A stretch of DNA of 64,000 bases from Tanypteryx hageni (Eukaryota > Arthropoda > Insecta > Odonata > Petaluridae), in the NCBI GenBank assembly GCA_028673005.1, contig CM054117.1, forward strand, positions 1,550,001 to 1,614,000, written 5' to 3'. A program made the position numbers and the translations under genes. This document shows positions 44,336 through 56,270 of the stretch, in pieces (positions within the stretch are counted from its first letter, which is position 1; each line of letters opens with the position of its first letter). The notes beneath the pieces are model-generated. The model did no database searches and was not told the origin of the DNA. It saw nothing but the letters and a program-made list of their open reading frames with translations.

Positions 44336-46597
44336 TTTTATGTTTAGGGACTTCCAGATGTGTTGGAGATTCGAAATTTTTTTCTTAGGTAGGATTTTGT
44401 GCAAAACCGACTAGAAAAAGCGAAAATCTTGAAAAAGTGCAACAATGCGGCCGCTAAAAATTCGCAATTGTTTAAACAAATTTTCAAGGTTTATGTATTT
44501 CCGAATGTGCCACGGAGTTGAAATTTTTTATTAAGTAGAATTCCTTAAGAAACGAAATAGGGATTATACAAATTTCGATATTTTAATTTGTTTGGCAGTT
44601 AAAAATTCTTAAAGTTTAAACAAATAGATAACTGTGTAGGTACTACGGTATGAGCTAGGAAGATGAAATTTTCAAATTATTTACAGAGTAGTAAACTTGC
44701 ACAAATAAACAGTTTAGTTTTACCATATATGAATTGCGGCGGCCGTTAAAAATTATTTAAATTTAAACAATTAGAAAAATATTATTTTACTTCTAGAAGT
44801 GCTACAACTAAAAAAATTGGCTAAAATGTGTAGCATTAGTACCCCATAATGGAGAAAGTGTACAATTTTTTAAATTGCAATATTTGAGGATTGTTTTAAA
44901 ATATTATTTTTACATGTGGGAAAAACGAAAATCGCCGCGGAGGTGAAATATTTAGAATTAAAAATATATGTGTAATGATGAAAGATGAATAATGAATGTT
45001 TTTTTATGTTGAGATGAAATGCTTGCAGTATGCAAGCACCAATTACTACTATCATTATATATCGACGACTCTTACAGAGGAGGATATAAGATATAGGAGG
45101 ATACTAATGTTCAGGCACTTCCAGATGTGCTGGAGATTCAAATTTTTTTTCATAGATAGGATTTTGTGCAAAACCGACTAGAAAAAACGAAAATCTTGAA
45201 AAAGTGCAACAATGCGGCCGCAAAAAATTTGCAATTGTTTAAACAAATTTTCGAGGATTATGTATATCCGCATGTGCTACGGAGTTGAAATTTTTTTTAC
45301 AACTATAAATCTTAAAAACACGATATAAGGATTATACAAATTTTGATATTTTTATTTGTTTGGCAGTCAAAAATTCTTCAAATTTAAAAAATTAGATTAC
45401 TGCTTTGGTACTATGGGATGAGTTAGGAAGCTGAAAATTTCAAATTATTTACAAAGTAGTAAACTTGCACAAATAAACATTTCAGTTTTACCATATATGA
45501 ATTGCGGCGGCCGTTAAAAATTATTTAAATTTAAACAATTAGAAAAATATTATTTTACTTCTTGAAGTGCTACAACTTTAAAATTTTGCCTAAAAATGTG
45601 GCATTAGTACCTTATAATGAAGAAAGGTTAAAATTTTTAAAATTGCAATATTTGAGGATTGTTTTAAAATATTATTTTTACATGTGGGAAAAACGAAAAT
45701 CGCCGCGGAGGTGAAATATTTACAATTGAAAGAATATTTGTAATGATGATATGTCTGTCTGAAAAATGAATGTGTTTTCAAGCTGATATGAAATTCTTGC
45801 AGTATGCAAGCACCAACTACTAGTATGTTATATCCTCCTTTGTAAGGAACGTCTATATAGAATGATATATATAACAGGAGGATACTAATGTTTAGGCACC
45901 TCCAGATAAGCTGGAGATTCGAAATTTTTTTCATAGATAGGATTTTGTGCAAAACCGACTATAAATAACGAAAATCTTTAAAAAGTGCAACAATGCGGCC
46001 GCTAAAAATTCGCAATTGTTTAAACGAATTTTCGAGGATTATGTATTTCCGCATGTGCTACGGAGTTGAAATTTTTTTATAAGAAGAATTCTTAAAAAAA
46101 CGAAATAAGGATTATACAAATTTTGATATTTTAATTTGTTTGGCAGTTAAAAATTCTTAAATTTTAAATAAATGGATAACAGTTTACGTACTACAGTATG
46201 AGCTAGGTAGCTGAAATTTTCAAATCATTTACAGAGTAGTAAATTTGCACAAATAAATATTTCAATTTTACCATATATGAATTTTGGCGGCCGTTATAAA
46301 TTATTTAAATTTAAACAATTAGAAAAATATTATTTTACTTCTAGAAGTGCTACAACTTTAAAATTTGGCAAAAATGTGTAGCATTTGTACTTTATAATAA
46401 TGACAGTGTAAAATATTTAAAATTGCAATGTTTGGGGATATTTTTAAACTATTTTTTTACATCTGGGAAAAACTACAATCACTACCGAGGTGAAATATTT
46501 AGAATTAAAAATATATGCCTAATGATGAAAGATGAATAACGAATGTTTTTTTTAATGTTGAGATGAAATGCTTGCAGTATGCAAGCACCAACTACTA

Positions 46598-46605
<8 letters not shown>
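44336..46605 (+). repeat. head-to-tail array of Helitron-like units
   Basis: Three plus-oriented units run to about 45,050, 45,823 and 46,598. Each begins with ACTTCCAGATGTGC-like sequence after ATAGGAGGATACTAATGTT (the first is truncated at its start). Each ends in GCTTGCAGTATGCAAGC, 8 nt, then CTAG, or CTAC in the first. In the last unit the TAAAAATT landmark recurs at 46,001, 46,147 and 46,293, a spacing of about 146 bp. Units are ~0.72-0.75 kb and highly similar. Confidence 0.85.

Positions 46606-46641
<36 letters not shown>
46599..46641. repeat. (TA)n microsatellite
   Basis: Starts immediately after the CTAG terminus of the last Helitron-like unit. Confidence 0.93.
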
Positions 46642-46647
<6 letters not shown>

Positions 46648-46787
46648 CTTTTTGTGTTCGTGTGTTTTACGTGTCTCTTCGACGCCCCCAGCAGCCTGCC
46701 AGCTTGGTCCTCAACTTGGTAAGTGTCCGCTGGGCTTCCCTCAACACCTTGTTGCCACCCTCATCACTACCTTTTCTTTTCCTTTAG

Positions 46788-46790
<3 letters not shown>
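46642..46790 (+). repeat. short (TA)n-bounded unit, copy d
   Basis: Nearly identical to copy c from TTTTTGTGTTCGTGTGTT to TTTCCTTTAG, but the CTGAAGA...GAAA head is missing. (TA)n lies on both sides. Confidence 0.78.

Positions 46791-46834
<44 letters not shown>
46791..46834. repeat. (TA)n microsatellite
   Basis: TA tract on the 3' side of copy d. Confidence 0.93.
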
Positions 46835-46836
<2 letters not shown>

Positions 46837-47096
46837 GGAGAAGGATCGAGATAGGGGGGTAGGTGAGGGTGGCAGGAGGTATGAGAATTGAGTGGCAGAA
46901 CATAAGAACGGCAATGAGATCGTTGGAATTCGTTAAGAGAAGTTATGATTATGATTATGTTAAATTTGCAAACTAAAAAGAATTTTTGGACTACGGTAAT
47001 GAGATTCAGGGAGAGAGATTTGAAAAAAAACGTATTCATTGGTAATTTCAAAATCATTTGCAGCATCATGCATTATAATTTCCAGATCCTCTAAGA

Positions 47097-48340
47097 CAGG
47101 GATGGCGAACCTGTTTGCTGCCTGATATAAAATTAATATCATAAGCCAATTAGCATTACTGGAGTAATGAGAACGGCTTGTTCTCATTATTCCAGTACTA
47201 CGGCGGACCTAATGAAATGTTTACTGTTGATAATTGTTCAGTTTTTGGTATATGTGAGGGGGTACTGCGAGCGATACAAACGGCAGCCATTTCGTGTTTG
47301 AGGCGGATTCTGAAATCTGATTTCATGTATTTCACTGATATAAGTAATTACTCATGAATATGTTGAATCAAAGAATGATATCTGAGCAAAAGGGAAGCGC
47401 CTTATTGTTTAAAAACAATTGCATAAACTTCTACAAACACTAAAAAAATATATTTTCAGCATTCTTACCATTTTCTCTATTTGCATCTTGCTCAAGCATT
47501 TCCAACTAATATTAAAATTGAAGAACACAAAAAGCAACATATAACATATCCGCTGTGATTTTAAAGCAAGAATGAATGTCAATTTAATTATTAAAATTAA
47601 TGACTAAATGGAAAGTAGGCATCATAAGTTCCCTCTGGATCATCTGGTTCTCCATATAATATTTTTAAAAAATGCTGATTTTAGGCTTTCAAATACAGTC
47701 TTATCTCTGGCGAACATTACAATAAAGGAAGAACTGCTTTTTAAATATCTTCGCCATTAGTTGTCTCCGGGAGGACAAGTAATTTCACCAGTTCCTCTTT
47801 CATTGAATCACTTGGATATCTAGCTATAACAGCTACTCTTGCTTCAGACGGAACATCAGTTATCTTGTCTAGGATAATAGATATACACTCACAATTGTTT
47901 AAATCATCTTTCGGTGGATTTGAAAAGTCAATATTCAGCGATTTCACTCTTTGATAGTATATCTGCTGCATGGCAGTTCTTTCAAATGTACAATTTGTTT
48001 ATGATAATGAAATCTCTGAATAACGATAGTGCACACGATAAGACTTTCTTTTATGTAGCCACCATTAGTTCATCTTTAGCAATTCAGTTAGCAAATTGAT
48101 AGCTTGCAGAAACAATGTTATTTTACAGATTTTTCAAAATTACACGGCGACTTAAACTGACTGCTAATTGACTACCGTTCATGAGATAAATGTTTAGTAA
48201 GTTCTTTTTCTATTTTATTAACAGTTTCTTGTGATGTCTTTCGAAGTGCCGTTTAACAGTAAGTGTTTTACAAACGCAGTTCTTAGAGCAAAGAAAATAT
48301 TCCATTGTCATCACGTTTAATCTCACCATACTTCAATTGT
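47097..48340 (-). pseudogene. GTF2IRD2-like hAT transposase remnant
   Basis: The left end CAGGGATGGCGAACCTG is a hAT-type terminus. On the minus strand, in order from 48,330, come a decayed zinc-finger end (NCVCKTLTVKRHFERHHKK), ASYQFANCIAKDELM-like helical sequence near 48,070, then CECISIILDKITDVPSEARV followed by AVIARY and EELVKLLVLPETTNGEDI (47,971-47,741). The last blocks match the LDESTD...TxGEDIF core of GTF2IRD2-type transposases, with E and S of LDESTD altered to K and I. The second half of the transposase is not recognisable. The right terminus was not found. Confidence 0.7.
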
Positions 48341-48900
48341 CACTATTCCTGAAAAGCTCTGTTGCTACTTATTCTAATGTCCTCTTTCTACTTTTGGATG
48401 ACAGCAATATAAGCTTCCCTAAATTCAGACATAACTATTCTTTTAAACTAAATACCCACACACTATTGATCACCATGGTGCGTTTCATTCTCAGTAATGT
48501 ATTTCAAAATAAAAACTAACACGATGCTGAAGGCGTGAAACACTGGAGAAAATTGAAATTTATAGACCCCAAAACCCTTTCTTTGGTTTTTCTCAGGTTA
48601 GAACAGAGGGCCGTCTCGATAAATACTTTCATTCGCCCGATTTGCTCAAGTGTTAGTCGCCTTCATTTCGAGATCTCGACTACCTAAGTCATGAAATGAT
48701 TGTCTTGAGACGACAAGTGAATAGAGTGAGTTCTTTTCATTTTTGACAGTGCTTGACCAATATATCCACATTTTGGTAACAGGCGCTGTCGCAACAATGA
48801 GTAATTTCTTTTGGTCGATATTTTGCAGCCTCTCCTTATCCACCGCATTGGCAGGTACGCCTTCCTCAAGCCTATCTGTAGCGTTATAAGCAGTTTTGTG
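48341..48900. other. unassigned DNA
   Basis: May include the distal part of the GTF2IRD2-like element. No motif is recognised in the short frames. Confidence 0.3.
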
Positions 48901-49035
48901 CAGGGCATCGAATCGATTTTTTTTTTTTCGCTCCGGTTTTCATTCCGGTTCACACGAAATTCGGTTTAGTTCCGGTTTTGCTCCAGCAACCACAATTAAA
49001 TTTTTTTGGGAAAATTTCAAGACTTCCAAAATAAT
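48901..49035 (+). mobile_element. terminal part of a hAT element (CAGGGCATCGAA end)
   Basis: The sequence begins CAGGGCATCGAATCG, then CGCTCCGGTTTTCATTCCGG, GCTCCAGCAACC and GGGAAAATTTCAAGACTTCC. This is the same order as the minus-strand end at 26,196. It is a hAT-type terminus without a transposase. Confidence 0.65.
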
Positions 49036-49559
49036 GTTTATTAGTTAATGTTGTTTTCATTTAAACTAAATACGTCTTCGATATCGCAAGTTAAGGAGAC
49101 ACAAATAGATAACCGCTAGTAACATCATGTAAACGCCCCCTCCCGCCCTGCAACAAACAGCAAAACTTGGTATGAATTCTCTCATACATTTATCGTAAAA
49201 TCGTGAATTTTTGAACGGGTTTTATAAGATTCTGTTTAATACTGCTTTAAGGAAGGTTATATTTCCATTTTTAGCGCGTATAAAATCTAGTAACAGTATT
49301 ATTCATCCATTTTTTAGTTTTCAATTTGATTCTTTTAAAAGTTTACATTGATTTGATTTTTACAAATCGTTCCATTAGTATTTAAATTAATTAATCCTTT
49401 ATTTATATAGCATTTTGTAGTCTTTTAGAATATTATTGAACAACTATCTAATGTCCCGGAATGTTCATTCATTAAAATGCTCTAAAAATGTAATACATTT
49501 TTCCTGAAATTTAGAGTTTGGAAGCATGATATATGAGCACATTTATACTTTCTTCATAG

Positions 49560-49760
49560 GTAGTATAGGGGAAAGTATTGTTTTCATGAAAAAAATCTAT
49601 TTCGAGATTTCAACGGAAATACACGTTTTGAGATCCCTTGAACACGTTTTCACCATTTTCTCGATGCCTATCTGTCTCTCTGTGTAAGTGAGTGTGCGTG
49701 TGCATGTGATAGCATTTTGGTGGGTGCTCTAACTCAAAAACTATTAATTAAGTGAACGCG
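49560..49760 (+). repeat. dispersed GGGAAAGTATTG repeat, copy 1
   Basis: Blocks GGGGAAAGTATTG, ACGTTTTGAGATCCCTTGAA, TCTGTCTCTCTGTG and AACTCAAAAACTATT resemble, in order, blocks at 60,655-60,805 (GGGAAAGTATTG, ACGTTTCAAAGGTCACTGAA, GTCTGTCTGTATATGCG, CCCTAAACGATT). It is an old dispersed element with no coding capacity visible. Confidence 0.5.
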
Positions 49761-49799
49761 AAATTTTATGTATAACATTTGTATAAAAGTCACAGTAAC

Positions 49800-50460
49800 T
49801 GATTAGTTTTTGGTAAAAATTGGTCAACCGAAAGTGGATGTTTACTCTTGTCACTTATCCGTTATTTGAAATTATTTACTTTAATATTTGTTAAATGTAA
49901 GAATGTACTTGAATAAAGGATGCAGGAAATTAAATTTTCTACAACCATTGTATGAAGCATTTTCCCATATAATGCATTGTTTAAGAGATATAATATATTT
50001 TTAGCTGCGACCACCACGCCACCTACCGACGACTATTGTTAACAATTGGCGCTTAGTTACGTCTTAGTAACGCTCCTTTTTCTTTTCTTAATTGTTGGAG
50101 CTTTGTGGCTATATCCAATATCAGAAGGCTATGGATTGAGTTAATTTCTGTTCTTAGTAAAGTCTAAAATTTTCTCGCAGTTTCTTAAAATATATATTAT
50201 TATGTAACCTATTTGGAATTTTTAGAAATATTACAAATATGGAGAAAGTCATGTGGTGGCCACATCATATTTTTTTCTTAATTTTTGGAGCTTTGCGGCT
50301 ATATCCAATATCAGAAGGGTATGGTTTGAGTTTAGTTCTGTTCTTTAAGTAAAATCTTCTCCCAGTATCTTAAAATATTTATTATTATGTAACCTATTTT
50401 GAATTTTTGGAATATTACAGGTATGGAAAAAGTCATGTGGTGGCCACATCAGATTTTTTA
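49800..50460 (+). repeat. dispersed repeat, inverted copy of 2.96-3.45 kb, with local duplication
   Basis: The plus strand reads, in order, ACTCTTGTCACTTATCCGTT, CACCACGCCACCTACCGACG, TAACAATTGGCGCTTAGTTA and GGCTATATCCAATATCAGAA, the reverse complement of the early copy. The TTGGAGCTTTG to GGTGGCCACATCA segment is repeated about 185 bp further on (50,090-50,270 and 50,275-50,455). Confidence 0.75.
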
Positions 50461-50464
50461 GAGA

Positions 50465-51365
50465 AACCATCTCAAATGAAAATATGAATTTTAAAACGAA
50501 ATTCTTATAATTGTTATTTACCCCAATCTGCATTGGAAGTTAAAGTTAAAGTTAAAATTTAGGTAACTAAAAATCATTAAATATAATAAATACAACTTAC
50601 AGGATAATTTCAAAAGTGATGCTTTATACGCAACAACATTAATTAATACGAATTTTGTGGATTTTATAAATATTGTACGAATAATAATATACGAATAATA
50701 TACGTATTTACCATTTCATTGTTTTTTAGATAAAATCGTGTTGTTTCATGATCTATGCGTGCTGGGGTGGGCGAACATTGAAAATTGATACGATTATTTC
50801 TGCATTAAAGTGTGAAACCGCGAACATAAATCTCCTGAAAATCAAGGTTGTATTATATAAGGTACCGAATATGTGAAAACGGCCTCAATAAAAAATCAAT
50901 TATTCCAGTTAAGAATCAGTTTACGCATTTCATATTACATCGAATTCTAGTAATGTCATAATATTATAGCTAGCATTTAGTTAGATGCCTAGGAACGCAC
51001 GACATTAATACGAACTCAGGCTCAATACCAATAGGATTTTAAAATATATTTCATAATAACGGGAAGTACTAAAAACTAGTTTATTGCTAAGGAATGACAT
51101 CAAACGTCTTGTCATAATAAAGCAGTGGTATTACCACTGGCGGCCGGTGGTTGTTTCAACTGGTATGGCCAATCATATGCTTAAAAAAGCCTGAAATTAT
51201 AATAAAAAAATAGTATTTAATATTTTGCTTACTGAAAAATGTACAGTAGTGAGTAGATGAAAAAAGTGTCTTTCAGCTAAAATGAGCGGTAAACAAAGTC
51301 TATTCGGCAATCCTTCTTTTTAGAAAATAAATCAATAAGCATTCTGTTGAAGCTATCTATGTTAT
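50465..51365. other. unassigned AT-rich DNA
   Basis: No gene is seen. CACTGGCGGCCGGTGG at about 51,135 could be a hAT-type terminus for the adjacent transposase, but no matching right end was found. Confidence 0.35.
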
Positions 51366-53266
51366 TTACGAAAGTTTTTTCCCACACGAAAGCACGCCTA
51401 AAGCACTTCGTCTTTCTTCTTTCATACTATTCCTAAGAAAAGTCTTTATTCTTTTCATCGTTGAAAAACACCGTTCTGCTTCTGATGTCGACATTGGTAT
51501 CGTGATCGACACGTATAAAAGCTTTATTGTCTCTCGAAATGTTTCACACGAATCATCGCCCAAATTTGCGACGGAAATGTTACCGCACCAGAAACTGCAC
51601 TCGATTCCTCTCTTTCGTAAAAAAACTTGAAGTTCACTCTTCAGTCTCCTGTTTTCATTTATTTCACTGAGATTCGTGTCAGAAAATGTTTTGCTGTAAT
51701 TATCAAATTCTTCGACCACAAATAGATTCGTGTCCATGCAGTGTCCAGTAAATTGAAATCTATCTTTTATTTCTGGGATTATGGAGTCACAAACTTCTTA
51801 ACTTCTCTCTTCCTGCAGACAGAGTCGCTGCCAGTGATCCGCAGTATTTTCGGTCGAAGATCTTCCTCTTAATTTTCTAATTCGACTTCAACATGTTCGA
51901 TAATCACATCAACCTGGTTAGTGACTGTCTGTACACTATTCTCGAAATTCTGCATCGCTTGCTGTACTTGAACTGGATCGATGATTCGTTTTTGAACCTG
52001 ACTAAAAATTATCCCCACGTGAGGCATTATCCGGTGAAAAAGCATTAACCAAAAGACAAAGTTATTTTCTTTCAGCCTAAGATTATATGAACCTGTTTGT
52101 TTTAAAGTAGACTGCAACTTTACGTCATTACTGTTCTCAATAATTTCTGTAATCGTTATGAGTTCTTTCCTATATTCATAAACTGCTGAATCCACGAGAA
52201 TGGAAATTTCATTTGGTCTGTGATACCCGAGGGAATCTTCTCTGTACAATGTCATCCAACACTTTCGTTCTTTGGGGCGAATTAGAAAAAAATAACAGAT
52301 TCCAGACAAATGAGCAAAAAATATACAGGTTTGACGATTGATGGACGCTGCGTTAGACATAATGAGATTAGCTGTTGGGCGTAACAGTGAACGAAATTAA
52401 CAAGTGGATACTTGTCTTTTATCGGTTTCTGAACGCCAATTAAACGTCCACTCATAACAGAAGCACCATCAAAACTTTGTGCTATAAGTTTAATCGGACT
52501 GTCACCAATTAAGGGGACGAGTGGTTTTTAAATACAATCTGCGATTGCACGAGCATCATGCCTGTCAGGGTTAACGAAATTCCAGAAACTTTCTACCGGT
52601 TTTCCGCCTACAATGTAACGTAATACAATGACTAACTGAAATTGGCATTACACGTTAGTAGTATCATCGGCTATCAATGCTACATAATCTGCTTTTTGAA
52701 TTTCTTTGAAAACTTCTTTGTATACTTCTAGCATGTATTCCAACAACTCATTCTGTATAATTTTAGACACACCTTAAAACACAGCTGATTAACTAAGGTG
52801 AACTTTTAAGTCTTTATCTAACTCAGAAGTAAACTGGATTAACTCACGAAAAACTCCCTTATTTTATGACATCTGATTCATCATGCCCTCTCAATGCTAA
52901 TTCTAATGCTCCACAAATACCTATACAATTTAAAATCAAATTTAATATGTACTACCTACTTTTATCTACTTGTTCGTTATGTTTAGATATTGCTAGCCAA
53001 TACTGGGAGTTAAACTGACTTTGAATATTTGTTTTACCCTCCAACAATACACTCAAAACATTGTTCATATGTGGTTTAGGATTTTCATGAGTCCGAAATC
53101 TCGTTCCTTGACCAGCGGACATCTCCTTGGAAAAGAAACAAGGAAAACACCAGCACAGCCAATTGTTCTTGGAATAAATATCGGCGTTAAATTTACCACA
53201 CCTTTCCTGTTTGTTGGCACACTGTTGCTTTTTAACTAAATTCAAATTAGGTAGGGGTGTTCCCAT
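51366..53266 (-). pseudogene. ZMYM1-like hAT transposase, near complete
   Basis: Minus-strand order: a TTF-type zinc-finger region (53,266-52,952: KFNADIYSKNNWLCWCFPCF and RFRTHENPKPHM); the first catalytic block ALIADDTTNV near 52,680; RYIVGGKPVESFWNFVNPDR near 52,620; AQSFDGASVMSGRLIGVQKP and VNFVHCYAQQ near 52,480-52,390; a 163-residue helical segment (52,360-51,869); and the C-terminal dimerisation domain (51,737-51,366: SITIPMSTSEAERCFSTMKR, FLRNSMKEERRSALGVL). At about 1.9 kb the layout is complete for the family. Stops and frameshifts disable it. Terminal repeats were not found. Confidence 0.86.
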
Positions 53267-53269
53267 TCA

Positions 53270-53625
53270 TTTTATTTCGAGTTTATCATCGAAAGACAAC
53301 GATAAATACGACTGTTTTAATAAAGCACTAATCTTATTCGTTGCGAAGAATTGAAACATTCACGCTCACCAATACTACACCGACTCACAAGCTTGAAGGC
53401 CGGCCGAACCAAACTGAACTTTGCCACAACGGTCGATATGCTCAAGTATTTCGTTTTTGGGGGAGGGGGGTTTCAGCTCTCCTTACGTTGTGTTACATAT
53501 GGGGTAGGTTGTCTGGAACCATCTTACGTAAGATTTTTGTCGCTCGTGAGAACATATTCTATCGCTTTTTGAATGATCATCGAGCGAATATAACGCGCAC
53601 TGCACTGCGATCGACGCGTCGCTTC
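53270..53625. other. unassigned DNA, possible 5' flank of the orphan gene
   Basis: If the hAT at 53,634 is removed, this sequence joins the GC-rich leader at 54,745. It contains CTTACGTAAG at about 53,524, which recurs near 57,010. Their relation as ends of one element is a guess. Confidence 0.35.
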
Positions 53626-53633
53626 ACTCCCCA

Positions 53634-54736
53634 CTGAGGTTGGGGACTGTGACTATTTTCTGTCAGAGTGACAAACTGTTCCAGTGACAAAAAAATAGCT
53701 GTGACTCGAACCTGTTACTTGAGTCACCGGTGACTTTTTCATTGCATCAACCTTGTGCTGGTGGAGCTGGTGACAGCGGTAATGCCATCAAAGCAAGTAT
53801 TGGCCGGTAACGAGTACTTACTTGGTAGCCTGGTGATAGGTCGTATTTATTAAAACAGTAACTAGTGAAGTAGTGAGCAATAAAATTTAAAAAATTTTAA
53901 TTGTAAAAAATTATGTATATTTTTATATTATAAATGAACGTTTCTTAAGGAACACAACATGGTAACACAATAATTATATATGTATATATATATATATATA
54001 TATATGATATCACAAGAATTACGTAAATAGGAACAATTTTTTAAACTTTAAATACTTGATTACAGAAAATATATAGTTAAGCATAAAGTTACTTCTTCCT
54101 AAATTTGTAAATATATTTTGAATAACAAACAGCACGTTCGTTGACGTCATATTATCTCTCAAGAAATGCAGGCAATAGGAAAAATGCGTGATAAACAAGG
54201 GCACACAAAGAATCCATGGGTAAACAAGACGGCCCTTGTGACTCCAAAACCTATCTTAAACATCCGAGTTCCTTCTATCTGAGTTGGATACATGTTATTT
54301 AGTTCGTTAAAGTAAACAGAATTTTCGGCGAAAAGTAAAGCCATGAAATTCAATTCATTTGTTAAAGCGAACATTCGTTGAACAAACGTCCGTTGAACAA
54401 GAGTTACCTGTACTGCACTGAGGGGTCATCCATAAATGACGGCGCGCAAATATTCATCTCCAGAGTGAGAGACGTCACAGAGCATCCCCTCTCTCTACAC
54501 AGTTCATCTCTGCCGTTGGGACCAAGGACTCGGGTGGGTGGGACTGGTACTAGGATCTGTGCCATTTATCCTGTTCCTACGAGCCCGCGGTGGCTGAATC
54601 TGTGACTGGCGGTGACTGAATCTGTGAATGGCTGTGACTTCCATACCTGTTACTTCTCGCGCATAACTGTTACCGGTCACAGTTCCCCGTGAGTCACTGT
54701 GACAAAATGGCAGTGACTGCAAAACTCCCCAACTCT
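53634..54736. mobile_element. non-autonomous hAT with GTGAC-rich ends
   Basis: The left end CTGAGGTTGGGGACTGTGAC and the complement of the right end, AGAGTTGGGGAGTTTTGCAG, share a GTTGGGGA core. A perfect 8-bp duplication ACTCCCCA flanks the element at 53,626-53,633 and 54,737-54,744. The ends carry many GTGAC/GTCAC motifs, likely transposase-binding repeats. No transposase is encoded, and a (TA)n tract lies at 53,980-54,004. Confidence 0.78.
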
Positions 54737-54879
54737 ACTCCCCACCGCCCCCCCCCTCCCCCCCCTCTCGCCGACCGCCCAGGCTGCACTGCCCGCGTGC
54801 GCGCGCCACTCGGCCTTCCCTCCACGCTGCACTGTTGCATGTCAGAACGCGTCGCAGTTCTGTTTTACTGGCTGCGCCC

Positions 54880-56270
54880 GCTTTAGAATTAGTTCTACAG
54901 CGGAGCATCGGCCCAAAAGCATCAGATGACTTTCAGAAACTCCTCAATGCGTTTAAGAAATGCTTTCCTCAAAAGCAGGTTCAACTGGTCCATCAGGACG
55001 CAGTAGAATTCTGGAGGTAAGCGAAAGAGAAATTTAAAGATAAAAAGGAATTTCGAAAGCACATCAGTGAGAAAATAGAAGCGCTCAACCAGCAGGCCGC
55101 GAAGAAACGGGCTCGTCTGCTGCTGTCATACTTTTTAAAGGTAAGCTAACTGTTTTAAATCACCACATTAATTATGACGAAATATACCGCTGCTCCGTTG
55201 TATCACGGGTCGTTGTGTTATTGTTTCAATGGACTACATTTTAACGAGACCGTGCATCTTTAGGTGCGTACAGACAGCAGTGCCGCAAGCACTTCCAGTG
55301 CTTTAGTGGACCACCAAGATGCGGATAATACAGCCGAGGTGAGTGAGAAACTCGTACAACCCTAAATTGATTTGATCATCACAATTCGTCTGCACTTAAA
55401 ATTATTTCTATGTACGACTATACATGCAATATTTATCTCAGGTTCCATCTCCGAACGCTACTTAACCCATCGCAATTGGCGGAGAGGAAGCCTCAGCGGC
55501 AGTGGATGATAATATAGTGTCTACATCACGATCACCGCAAGGCAAAGGTGTTCGAGATAGCGAAAATGAGGAAGATGTAGATTGCCCCGGGGCACCTGCT
55601 GAGCCTTCACAGCGTCGCGTCTATTCAACGTGAGCGCTTAATGAATCCCTCAAAAGTGATTTTATGCCTTGAATGCCAGCTTAACACCCGCATCTTGCAA
55701 AGGGGCTAAAATCTTAGAGGTCCAGTTATCGATAAAGATATTTAAAATCTCAGAAGGAATTTGGAGAAAGCGAAAAGGGATGCAGCAAAAAAGCAAAAGA
55801 ATGCTGAAGACCAGAAGAAATTCAGGATGAAGAGAAGGGAGACAATTAAGGAAAGGTATTCCCAAAATCCCTCCTTCGCAAAGAAAGTGAGAGAATCCGA
55901 TGGGCCTAGACGGCCAAGCCTCAACAAAGAATACGATGGTCTCATTGTGGCAATCACTAAAATCGCTCTTGTTGGCAGCTCAGCCGACGATAGAAGGCGA
56001 ACGGAAGTCATAAGATCTTGCAGGACTTCAGATAATCTCGTAAAAGCTCTCAATGTTTCCGGATTTCCCATTTCAAGAAGTTCAGTATACTTGCGTTTGC
56101 TACCCAGAAACGCCCAGACTATTGAAGGACGGCGACATGTGACAACGGCCTCCGTAAGGTTGGCTAGGTCATCAGCTGACCTTCACAAAAGTCGCACTGA
56201 CGGGCGCTTCTGTACCTCAACGATTCGGAACCTAGAATGCTTGGCATCGATGATGAAATGCACAGAATGA
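54880..56270 (+). pseudogene. multi-exon orphan transposon-type gene
   Basis: Exon 1 (to 55,140) encodes SIGPKASDDFQKLLNAFKKC, one in-frame stop, then KEFRKHISEKIEALNQQAAK and ARLLLSYFLK at a GTAAGC donor. Exon 2 (55,264-55,338) is 25 in-phase codons between TTTAG and GTGAGT. Exon 3 (55,442-55,629) is acidic, with one stop, and ends at GTGAGC. Exon 4 (from about 55,754) encodes a basic coiled-coil start (EKAKRDAAKKQKNAEDQKKF), IALVGSSADDRRRTEVIRSC, FPISRSSVYLRLLPRNAQTI and EGRRHVTTASVRL, and ends after TSTIRNLECLASMMK. I recognise the exon-4 pattern from unnamed proteins in cnidarian and insect genomes, probably transposases. The catalytic half is absent here. Confidence 0.6.
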
